Below, one piece after another: positions 7,545-14,067 of a stretch of 19,687 nt of DNA; positions within the stretch are counted from its first letter, which is position 1; every line of letters begins with the position of its first letter. Origin of the DNA: Caryophanales bacterium (GTDB lineage Bacteria > Bacillota_I > Bacilli_A > RFN20 > CAG-826). The stretch spans positions 1 to 19,687 of the forward strand of contig JAEEHE010000025.1 in the NCBI GenBank assembly GCA_016280685.1, read 5' to 3'. The notes beneath the pieces were generated by a model. That model saw only the letters and a program-made list of their open reading frames with translations, had not been told where the DNA came from and searched no databases. A program made the position numbers and the translations under genes.

Positions 7545-7573
7545 ATTATATTGATAAAATCAATGAATATCAA
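7545..7573 (-). promoter_or_regulatory. Internal promoter for ispE overlapping the rsmA 3' end
   Basis: On the minus strand TTGATA (7568-7573) is separated by exactly 17 nt from TATAAT (7545-7550), a close match to the sigma-70/SigA consensus. The -10 ends about 10 nt before the ispE ATG, so transcription would begin near 7538, inside or after the GAGGT site, giving an almost leaderless ispE mRNA. The match is good; activity is untested. Confidence 0.55.
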
Positions 7574-8387
7574 TCAAATAATCTTTTGATAGATTATATA
7601 TTTCTACGTATTGTTGAGGCAATATTTCTTCTGGCCTCTTATTCATAGGAACATTTAAGGCTTCTAAAATATTCTGCGCAACTTCTTTATTACCTAAACA
7701 AGTACTTAAATTGTTATATATTGTTTTGCGTCTATTTAGGAACAATCTCTTCGCAAATTTATAAACTTCTAAAACAAATGATTTATTAATGTTTTCTTCT
7801 AAATCTATCGTAAAAACTAGAGATGAACATTTGGGAACTGGATAAAAACAACCGGGTTTTACCACAAAATTGCGTTTCGATACTCCTAATAAGTGAACAA
7901 GTATTGATGCCGGTCCATATTCCTTACCAGATAAATCATAAAATCTTGGGAAGGCTTCCGCTTGGCACATCAACACCATTCTTCTTGCTTTTTGACATTT
8001 TTCTAAAAGATAAACAATTGTTTCTGTTGTAATATTGTAGGGTAGATTACCGATTATCTTTGTATAGTTAGAAACATCAACTTTTCGTATATCATTTAAG
8101 ACCAATTCAATATTGTCTTTTGTATATAAGATTTTCAGGAAATCAATCATTCTTTTATCGATATCCACTAATGTGATTTCTTTAGCATCACTAATGGATA
8201 AAAAATGAGTTAAAGAACCGATACCAGGACCAATTTCTAAAACAGTGTCTTCACTACTAATTTCTAATAGATCAACAATCTTCTTGCAAACATCTGGTTC
8301 CAGCAAAAAGTTTTGGCCATAATCCTTATCTGGTTTAAGGCCTGACTTTTCAATAATCTCCATGACGTTCTTTCGATTAATTTCCAT
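7560..8387 (-). CDS. rsmA: 16S rRNA (adenine1518-N6/adenine1519-N6)-dimethyltransferase
   Basis: RsmA (KsgA) dimethylates two adjacent adenines in the 3' hairpin of 16S rRNA during small-subunit assembly, using S-adenosylmethionine. The 275-residue protein shows the family order: GQNFL (24-28), the SAM-binding VLEIGPGIGSLT (49-60), an acidic VDID after strand 2, NDI near 98-100, and the catalytic NLPYNI (114-119). The C-terminal RRKT segment is typical. Its SD (GAGGT) overlaps the rnmV stop codon (TGAGGT), so it is coupled to rnmV, which makes RNase M5 for 5S rRNA. This tatD-rnmV-rsmA order is conserved across Firmicutes. The stop is TGA. Confidence 0.97.
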   Translation of the reverse strand: MEINRKNVMEIIEKSGLKPDKDYGQNFLLEPDVCKKIVDLLEISSEDTVLEIGPGIGSLTHFLSISDAKEITLVDIDKRMIDFLKILYTKDNIELVLNDIRKVDVSNYTKIIGNLPYNITTETIVYLLEKCQKARRMVLMCQAEAFPRFYDLSGKEYGPASILVHLLGVSKRNFVVKPGCFYPVPKCSSLVFTIDLEENINKSFVLEVYKFAKRLFLNRRKTIYNNLSTCLGNKEVAQNILEALNVPMNKRPEEILPQQYVEIYNLSKDYLIDIH

Positions 8388-8395
8388 TTTTTACC

Positions 8396-8896
8396 TCAGT
8401 CTAATTTAATGTTCAAATAGTTCAATCTTTTTAATAGTTGTTTATTATTACAAATTCCTAAATGAAGCTTTTTACATAAACTATTTCTAGATTCGTTATC
8501 AACAATTCCGTATCTATATAAATCACTACAAGTTAATTGACCTTTAGTGGTTTCTTTAGTTAACAAATGTTCTCTTAGAACATTTAATAATTCATTTTTA
8601 TCGCATTCAGCAATACCATGCTTTCCGTTTTTATCACATTTAGCAAAGTTAACTTTTATGTCAATATGAGCGAATTCTAATTTTGATAATTTGTTTCTAA
8701 TACATTCACCAGCGTCATCTGGATCAGTTAACACAATGACTTTCTTTTGTTTTGAATAATGTTTGAGGAAATCAATCTCTTCATCAGGTATTTCATAACC
8801 GTTTGTGGTTATATATAAAGCATCGATGAATGAAGATAAATAAGCGACATCACTCTTACCTTCCACAACAATAATTCCATCAAAATAATACATCAT
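8396..8896 (-). CDS. rnmV: Ribonuclease M5
   Basis: RNase M5 trims 5S rRNA precursor. The 166-residue protein is a TOPRIM-domain nuclease: VVEGKSD supplies the general-base Glu12, and VLTDPDDAGE supplies the metal-binding Asp58 and Asp60. A C-terminal helical region (about 110-166) corresponds to the 5S/L18-recognition part of the family. The ATG overlaps the tatD stop in ATGA, and a second ATG follows immediately, so either may start the protein. No strong SD precedes it (GAAGA only), so coupling to tatD is likely. The position between tatD and rsmA matches Bacillus. The stop is TGA. Confidence 0.94.
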   Translation of the reverse strand: MMYYFDGIIVVEGKSDVAYLSSFIDALYITTNGYEIPDEEIDFLKHYSKQKKVIVLTDPDDAGECIRNKLSKLEFAHIDIKVNFAKCDKNGKHGIAECDKNELLNVLREHLLTKETTKGQLTCSDLYRYGIVDNESRNSLCKKLHLGICNNKQLLKRLNYLNIKLD

Positions 8897-9666
8897 TCTT
8901 CAATACCAAATAGACGACAAGAATTCTTATATAACACATCGATAATATGCTTCTTAGATTCTTCTTTTAATCTTGCTATTTCGTCGATAACGAGCGCTAT
9001 ATTTTTCGGTTCATTAACCGTGCCTCTTAAAGGGTGTGGCGCTAAATATGGAGAATCGGTTTCCACTACCAATCTATCAAGGGGAACAACCTCACATACT
9101 TCCTTAGGTGTTTTGGCATTTGTGAAGGTTAATGGACCATCAAGACCAATATATAATCCAAGGTCTAAAACATCTTTCAATAATTCCACACTCCCAGAGT
9201 AACAATGCATCACTCCACCATATAAAGGCTTATGTTCTTTTAATATAGCTAAACAATCTCCAAATGCCTCACGATTATGAATAGAAATAGGCTTTTTATA
9301 GAGATTTGCTACGTTTATTTGCTTAATAAACCATTGTTTTTGTTTTTCTCTTTGCTCAGGATCTTTTACCCAATGATAATCGAGACCGATTTCACCGATA
9401 GCAACAACTTTTGGATCATTGACATGTGTCATTAATTTATCAAAGTCTTCATCAGTAACTCCATCGATATCCGTGGGATGCACACCAATGGCAGCGTATA
9501 TTTCTGGATATTTATTTGCTAGTTCGATAGCGAGATAAGAACTTTTAATATCCCATCCCACTACTAAAAATTTATCGACACCCACCACTTTTGCGGATGT
9601 GATAACTTCATCGATATTGTTATAGAGTTCTTCGGAATTTAAATGACAATGTGTATCAAAAATCAT
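8893..9666 (-). CDS. tatD: TatD-family metal-dependent deoxyribonuclease
   Basis: The 257-residue protein is a TIM-barrel amidohydrolase-superfamily nuclease. All metal ligands are visible: DTHCH (His6, His8), AIGEIGLDY (Glu92), SIHNR (His130), MHCYSG (His154) and VETDSPYLAP (Asp204). TatD enzymes act as Mg/Co-dependent 3'-5' DNases in repair and DNA turnover; the cellular substrate here is unknown. The ATG overlaps the mnmE stop (ATGA), and its own stop overlaps the rnmV start, so it is translationally coupled on both sides. Bacillus tatD (yabD) also lies upstream of rnmV but on the other side of oriC and not next to mnmE. Confidence 0.95.
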   Translation of the reverse strand: MIFDTHCHLNSEELYNNIDEVITSAKVVGVDKFLVVGWDIKSSYLAIELANKYPEIYAAIGVHPTDIDGVTDEDFDKLMTHVNDPKVVAIGEIGLDYHWVKDPEQREKQKQWFIKQINVANLYKKPISIHNREAFGDCLAILKEHKPLYGGVMHCYSGSVELLKDVLDLGLYIGLDGPLTFTNAKTPKEVCEVVPLDRLVVETDSPYLAPHPLRGTVNEPKNIALVIDEIARLKEESKKHIIDVLYKNSCRLFGIEE

Positions 9667-10997
9667 TTTCCCACACAGAAACGAGAGAAGATTTCTTTAC
9701 TCAAATCACTCTTATTTCTCTCTCCTAAAATATCAAGAATCGCATAATAAGCATCCATCAAATTGATAGAAACTAAATCAACCGTTAAATCATTTAAACA
9801 ATCTTCCTTGGCTTTTTCCAAAGACATTCTAGCTTGTTTTAATAAACCGATTTGTCTCACATTACTAAGCGCTGGACGTTTAAAAGATTGATCATCTAAA
9901 CCGATAATTCTATATATTTCTTTCACTAATGGTTCGATATCATTACTTAAAGCAGATATATAGATTTTTCCATCATCAATTTTAGAAATCTTGTCTGATT
10001 TATTGTAAACAATAATACGATTGAGTTCTTCGGTGATGCTCAATATTTCTTTATCCTCATCTTTTAGCGGTTCTCCGGCATCTAAGACCACTATCACGAG
10101 TTCTGCATCGTTAATAGATTTTTTCGCTCTTTCTACGCCTATCGATTCCACCACATCATCAACTTCTCTAATACCTGCAGTGTCTAATAAATGTAAAACA
10201 ATGCCATTGAGATTTACTTCACCTTCCACGATATCTCTAGTGGTTCCTGCTATATCAGTAACGATAGCTTTTTCTTCACCCACTAAAGCATTTAAAAGAG
10301 ATGATTTACCGACGTTTGGTCTACCGACAATCGCGACTTTAATACCATCTTTAATAATCTTGGCTTTTTCACCATCATCGATGAGTTTGTTGATCATATC
10401 AATAGTTTCATCACAATATGTGATGACTTGTTGCTTATTTGCCTGCTCTATATCCTCATATTCGGGATAATCGATGTTGACTTCAATTAAAGAAATAATA
10501 TCCGCTAATTTGGTTTTAACAGGTTGTAATAAATCACTTGTTTTACCAGAAAGAGAGAACATTGCGATATCTTTACTTTCTTTGGTAGTGGCGTTGATGA
10601 TATCGTTTATTGCTTCTGCTTGTACTAAATCGATTTTTTGATGGATATAAGCGCGAGAAGAATATTCACCATTTGTCGCTAATCTAGCACCATTTTCTAA
10701 AAGAAGATCGATAATTTGTTGACTGATTAAAGATGAACCATGGCAAATAATTTCCACTAAATCTTCACCGGTAAAACTCTTTGGTCCTTTATAGATAGCC
10801 ATGACGACTTCATCGATAATTTGACCGGTTTTATGGTTTTGAATTTTCCCTACCAAAAGGGTTCTTTCTTTAATGTTTGTAATGTCTTTGGAAAAGCATT
10901 TAGAGACTATTTGAAAGCAATCATCACCAGACACTCTAATGATGGCTAATGCGGATTTCATTGGGGGAGTTGCTAACGCGACAATTGTTTCAAACAT
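9663..10997 (-). CDS. mnmE: tRNA uridine-5-carboxymethylaminomethyl modification GTPase MnmE
   Basis: MnmE, together with MnmG, modifies the wobble uridine (U34) of certain tRNAs. The 444-residue protein has the N-terminal folate-binding domain (about 1-117), a helical domain, and an inserted Ras-like G domain with GRPNVGKSS (225-233), GTTRD (251-255), DTAG (272-275) and NKSD (332-335). It ends in FCVGK, the conserved catalytic-cysteine C-terminus. AAAGG provides the SD. An intrinsic terminator stands directly between khpB and this gene, so it needs readthrough or its own promoter. MnmG and RsmG, the usual next genes in Firmicutes, are absent; tatD follows with an ATGA overlap. Confidence 0.97.
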   Translation of the reverse strand: MFETIVALATPPMKSALAIIRVSGDDCFQIVSKCFSKDITNIKERTLLVGKIQNHKTGQIIDEVVMAIYKGPKSFTGEDLVEIICHGSSLISQQIIDLLLENGARLATNGEYSSRAYIHQKIDLVQAEAINDIINATTKESKDIAMFSLSGKTSDLLQPVKTKLADIISLIEVNIDYPEYEDIEQANKQQVITYCDETIDMINKLIDDGEKAKIIKDGIKVAIVGRPNVGKSSLLNALVGEEKAIVTDIAGTTRDIVEGEVNLNGIVLHLLDTAGIREVDDVVESIGVERAKKSINDAELVIVVLDAGEPLKDEDKEILSITEELNRIIVYNKSDKISKIDDGKIYISALSNDIEPLVKEIYRIIGLDDQSFKRPALSNVRQIGLLKQARMSLEKAKEDCLNDLTVDLVSINLMDAYYAILDILGERNKSDLSKEIFSRFCVGK

Positions 10998-11008
10998 AAA
11001 TACCTTTC

Positions 11009-11031
11009 CAAAAAAGCACCCAAAGGGTGCT
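11009..11031 (-). terminator. Intrinsic terminator/attenuator between khpB and mnmE
   Basis: Read on the minus strand, AGCACCC-TTT-GGGTGCT is a perfect 7-bp GC-rich hairpin followed by a run of T. It begins 7 nt after the khpB stop. The mnmE SD (GGAAAGG) starts right after the T-run and the mnmE ATG is 11 nt beyond the element. It separates the rpmH-rnpA-yidC-khpB unit from the downstream genes at least partly. Confidence 0.85.
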
Positions 11032-11038
11032 AATTTAA

Positions 11039-11638
11039 TTAATCAACGTAAATAATGTGTACTTGACGTTGTGTTCCTTCGCCAGAAGATTCGGTGCGGA
11101 TGTGCTCCATACCTGAACAAGCATTATGAATGATTCTTCTTTCATCTGCTGGCATTGGATCAAATGTATAAGTGGTTTTTGTCTTTTGGACTTGATGAGC
11201 AAATCTACGAGCCATTTTACCGAGATTATAATATTTATTATCTTTGTAACCATTGACATCTAATAAAACTCTAAATCTCTTATGGAAATGATTGCTGACT
11301 GCTAATTTGGTTAATTCATTTAACGCTTGGAGTGTCTTGCCATTCTTTCCAATTAAAATTGGATTATGGGTAGAATCGATAGTGATACGGATAATATCGT
11401 CATCGAGTTTAGTATTAACTGTGCTTTCAATTCCAAGGTTATCAGTTACTGTTAAGACATAGTCTTCCGCATATTTAATAATGTCGGAAAGTTCATAAAT
11501 TTCAACAACTATTTTCTTATTGAAAATACCTTTTGTTTTATCAGTAACAACATAAACTAATTCTTCAACAGGAGTACCCAATTCTTCACTGGCGGCATTT
11601 AATGCATCTTCCACTGTTTTTCCAGTATATGATTTCAT
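11039..11638 (-). CDS. khpB: KhpB/Jag RNA-binding protein (Jag-N, KH and R3H domains)
   Basis: Also called Jag or EloR, this 199-residue cytosolic protein binds RNA and, in streptococci and other Firmicutes, pairs with KhpA and influences cell elongation. The N-terminal Jag domain (about 1-50, SYTGKTVEDALNAASEELG) is followed by a type II KH domain with the IGKNGK loop (96-101) and a C-terminal R3H motif (Arg167-x3-His171). The gene lies 15 nt after yidC, preceded by AGGAGA, the usual rnpA-yidC-jag order. A terminator follows directly. All three domains are complete. The regulated RNAs cannot be predicted here. Confidence 0.96.
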   Translation of the reverse strand: MKSYTGKTVEDALNAASEELGTPVEELVYVVTDKTKGIFNKKIVVEIYELSDIIKYAEDYVLTVTDNLGIESTVNTKLDDDIIRITIDSTHNPILIGKNGKTLQALNELTKLAVSNHFHKRFRVLLDVNGYKDNKYYNLGKMARRFAHQVQKTKTTYTFDPMPADERRIIHNACSGMEHIRTESSGEGTQRQVHIIYVD

Positions 11639-11653
11639 ATTTAGTCTCCTTTA

Positions 11654-13186
11654 TTATTTTTTGCTGCCTTTGCGATTCATAATCGCGTGCGTAATAAGTG
11701 TTTGTGCAATAGAGAATAAAGCACCCACTAACCAATAAACACCTAAGGCAGACACAAGGGAGAATCCCATAAAGATAATCATGGCGAGCATAATATATGT
11801 GAACCACTTCATCTTGTTATCAGATTCTTTTTGAGCAGGATTGCGTCCGAGTTTAGCAATCTTTTTCTTTTTAGCTTTAGCTATCCATTGTGGTAATAAC
11901 ATAGCGACTGTTTGTGCACCAGCCATTAATAAGAACAAGACTAAAGCAGTCCAAACACCTGATGCTGGATCTTTCCAGTTAGACCAAGTGGTAAGAACAG
12001 AACTAATAGATTGTGATAAGTTGAGTCCTAAGACACGACCTGTAGACAAGATAGCGCTGCCTTGCATAGCACCCCAAACACAGATAAACACAGGGAATTG
12101 CACGATCATCACTAAGATGGACGTGAAAGGATTAATCTTGTGTTTCTTATATAATGCTTGGGTCTCTGCCGCTAAACGTTGTTTCTCGTAATTGTTGGTA
12201 TTTGAGTTAGGATATTTGGCCTGAATCTTTGCAATTTCCGGCTGTAATTCCTGCATTTTGTTGGAAGAAGTGGTTTGCTTAAAGGTTGCTGCAAGCATTA
12301 AAGTTCTCACGATAATTGTGACAAACAAAATAGCTAATAATGATGCCCAACCTTGAGCCATGCCACCTTTAGCAAAGCCAACAGCGATTGTATCTGTTAA
12401 CCAGCCAATTGGATAAACCAACAAACCAGAGAGGAAACCCACTCTTTGCCAGGCGTAACCCCAGTCTTTTGCTTCAATCTCAACTTGAACGCCATCACCA
12501 TAGTTACCATAGTAACCATTAGAAATAGCTAAGCAAGAACGATATCCAGCAATATTGTTCTTCATTTGATTTTGATAGAAAGTAATGTAGTCAGTAGTGG
12601 GACATTCATCAATCGCGACTTTTTCAGAAAGTCTAACTTCGTTAGTGTATGCATCCCAGTTTTCCCATAACTTCTTGCTATCTTTTTCGTTATTTCCGTA
12701 ATATTTCAAATATCCGAATTTACTAAGAACACTTTCTTTGTTGAGAACATATTTGTCCCCTTCTTTTTTCATATAACTTATATCGTCAGCTGTTAGGTTT
12801 TTATCAGTTATGTTAGCAGCTTCAATAGCGTGTTTTAACACGACGTTATCTAGTTCAATGTAATAAGCAAGTGATGGTGCGGCTAAAAATTGTTTATTTA
12901 AAGCAGCATCATGAATTTTGCTTAAACCTTTACTATTATCGAGAGAAGCATTGTACCAAACTTCGTTTGTGGTGATATCGGCATCTAATTTACCAATTTC
13001 ACCTTGAGCGTTGTACTCTTTGGCTTTATCTTCAGTAGCAAAGTATTCGCAAACACCGTGATCGATAGCGTATAAGATATGGGCTTTATCTTTTGAAGAA
13101 CAGAATGAGTTAGTACAGCCAGTTAAAACCATAGCCCCCAAAAGGAGTGTGGTTAAACCTAATCCTATTTTTGTGCTTTTTTTCAT
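11654..13186 (-). CDS. yidC: Membrane protein insertase YidC, lipoprotein form with a large N-terminal domain
   Basis: YidC inserts membrane proteins with or without the Sec translocon. A type II signal peptide with lipobox LTGC (Cys24) opens the protein. The conserved core is C-terminal: a helix with the key Arg294 in the hydrophilic groove (FVTIIVRTLML), the cytosolic loop KMQELQPEIAKIQAKYPN, INPFTSILVMIVQFPVF, and hydrophobic segments near 355-375, 410-432, 461-482 and 484-501. The protein has 510 residues, against about 260 in Bacillus SpoIIIJ. The difference is mainly a domain of about 220 residues (25-245) between the lipobox and the first core helix, on the outer face, with four cysteines (29, 46, 195, 218). 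It follows rnpA after one nucleotide. Confidence 0.95.
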   Translation of the reverse strand: MKKSTKIGLGLTTLLLGAMVLTGCTNSFCSSKDKAHILYAIDHGVCEYFATEDKAKEYNAQGEIGKLDADITTNEVWYNASLDNSKGLSKIHDAALNKQFLAAPSLAYYIELDNVVLKHAIEAANITDKNLTADDISYMKKEGDKYVLNKESVLSKFGYLKYYGNNEKDSKKLWENWDAYTNEVRLSEKVAIDECPTTDYITFYQNQMKNNIAGYRSCLAISNGYYGNYGDGVQVEIEAKDWGYAWQRVGFLSGLLVYPIGWLTDTIAVGFAKGGMAQGWASLLAILFVTIIVRTLMLAATFKQTTSSNKMQELQPEIAKIQAKYPNSNTNNYEKQRLAAETQALYKKHKINPFTSILVMIVQFPVFICVWGAMQGSAILSTGRVLGLNLSQSISSVLTTWSNWKDPASGVWTALVLFLLMAGAQTVAMLLPQWIAKAKKKKIAKLGRNPAQKESDNKMKWFTYIMLAMIIFMGFSLVSALGVYWLVGALFSIAQTLITHAIMNRKGSKK

Positions 13187-13187
13187 T

Positions 13188-13520
13188 TTATAACCCTACC
13201 TGTTTTGTAAATAAATCACATAATTGTGATTTGTTGTCATTAAATGTCTTATCTAAAAAATCTTTCCTGACAATAATGACGATATCAAGTGAGTGTGCAT
13301 CATATTTAATTAAATCGTCGCACATCGCTCTCACCTGACGCTTTACGCGGTTGCGTAGTACCGCATGACCAAGCTTCTTAGAAGCAGAAATACCTACTCT
13401 AACATAAGATAGTTCGTTCTTTTTAATATGAACAATAAAACTTGGTAAGCGGAATGAATTACCTTTATGAATTGTAGTAGCGAAGTCTTCGCTCTTTTTA
13501 ATTCGATTAAGGGTTTTCAT
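13188..13520 (-). CDS. rnpA: Ribonuclease P protein component
   Basis: RnpA is the protein cofactor of RNase P, which matures tRNA 5' ends. The 110-residue product has the RNR signature RNRVKRQVR, the conserved VGISASKKLGHAV segment, and early aromatic residues of the leader-binding cleft. The ATG at 13518-13520 is preferred over a TTG one codon upstream, because AGGAG lies 5 nt from the ATG but only 2 nt from the TTG. It follows rpmH by 12 nt, in the near-universal rpmH-rnpA pair, and its terminal codons carry the yidC ribosome binding site (GGTAGGG). Confidence 0.96.
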   Translation of the reverse strand: MKTLNRIKKSEDFATTIHKGNSFRLPSFIVHIKKNELSYVRVGISASKKLGHAVLRNRVKRQVRAMCDDLIKYDAHSLDIVIIVRKDFLDKTFNDNKSQLCDLFTKQVGL

Positions 13521-13532
13521 CAATTCTCCTAA

Positions 13533-13667
13533 TTAGGCAGTAAGGACTTTACGACCTTTAGCTCTACGGCGAGCTAACACATTACGACCCTTATCACTTT
13601 TCATTCTGGCACGGAAACCGGCCTTACGTTGATGTTTGATTTTACTTGGTTGATATGTACGTTTCAT
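13533..13667 (-). CDS. rpmH: 50S ribosomal protein L34
   Basis: This 44-residue, highly basic protein reads [18 protein letters not shown] onward and ends AKGRKVLTA, a textbook L34, a component of the large ribosomal subunit. AAGGAGGT precedes the ATG by 9 nt. It is the first gene of the minus-strand unit leading away from oriC, driven by a near-perfect promoter at 13701-13730. Length and sequence are normal for the family. Confidence 0.98.
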   Translation of the reverse strand: MKRTYQPSKIKHQRKAGFRARMKSDKGRNVLARRRAKGRKVLTA

Positions 13668-13700
13668 CTTAAGTGTACCTCCTTAAACATAGCGTTAAAA

Positions 13701-13730
13701 ATTATATGGGCATTTATAGATAAATGTCAA
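13701..13730 (-). promoter_or_regulatory. Consensus promoter of the rpmH operon
   Basis: On the minus strand a perfect TTGACA (13725-13730) and a perfect TATAAT (13701-13706) are separated by 18 nt. Transcription would start near 13694, giving a leader of about 27 nt with AAGGAGGT. It should drive rpmH, rnpA, yidC and khpB. Confidence 0.9.
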
Positions 13731-13775
13731 TAACGCGTGAGTGCATACATATAAAAATATATAAGCGAATAAGAG

Positions 13776-13985
13776 TTATCCACATTTTCACTTAAACCAC
13801 AAAACGAGATGTAGTTTATGCTTTTATATAACTTGTTATAATAAGTGGTTTTTTGATTCTACATCAGAAAAACAAATCAACATTTTATCCACCGAAGAAA
13901 AAGGTTTTCCACATTTCCCCACAAAAAGAAAGTTGTGGAAAAAGTGCTATCTAATAAAGATAGGATAAAGAACTGATGTGGATAA
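13776..13985. other. oriC part 1: DnaA-box cluster between rpmH and dnaA
   Basis: The 400-nt spacer 13668-14067 has no gene. It holds five clear DnaA boxes. Perfect TTATCCACA is at 13776-13784 (plus) and 13977-13985 (minus). One-mismatch boxes are at 13885-13893 (TTATCCACC, plus), 13905-13913 (TTTTCCACA, plus) and 13934-13942 (TTTTCCACA, minus). Weaker look-alikes are at 13915-13923 and 14018-14026. The boxes and gene order match the upstream (incAB-like) half of the bipartite Bacillus oriC. DnaA bound here may also repress dnaA transcription. Confidence 0.9.
13834..13842 (+). promoter_or_regulatory. Possible upstream dnaA promoter (extended -10)
   Basis: TGTTATAAT is a perfect extended -10 (TGnTATAAT). 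The -35 region is weak. A transcript from here would have a leader of about 220 nt that runs through most DnaA boxes. Confidence 0.35.
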
Positions 13986-14006
13986 CTTAAAAACTTGTTT
14001 TTTCAA

Positions 14007-14035
14007 TTAAAAAAAGCGGTGGATTATTCTATAAT
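14007..14035 (+). promoter_or_regulatory. Probable proximal dnaA promoter
   Basis: TATAAT at 14030-14035 with TTAAAA at 14007-14012, 17 nt apart. Transcription would start near 14042, giving a leader of about 26 nt containing the AGGA site at 14053-14056. A degenerate DnaA box overlaps the spacer. Confidence 0.55.
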
Positions 14036-14067
14036 TAATCACAGCAATAGACAGGAAACATATTTAT

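Noticed and set aside
8393..8398. TGA as tryptophan (Mycoplasma code)
   Set aside because: TGA ends rnmV, and also rsmA, tatD and mnmE at positions matching family lengths and overlapping the next gene's SD or start, so it is a stop.
10021..10470. 149-codon open frame on the plus strand inside mnmE
   Set aside because: It is antisense to the conserved G domain of mnmE, is Ser/Ile-rich low-complexity, and has no SD or recognisable motif.
14018..14026. GGTGGATTA as a DnaA box near the dnaA promoter
   Set aside because: Two mismatches to TGTGGATAA in an A/T-rich region; too weak to count, though a low-affinity site cannot be excluded.
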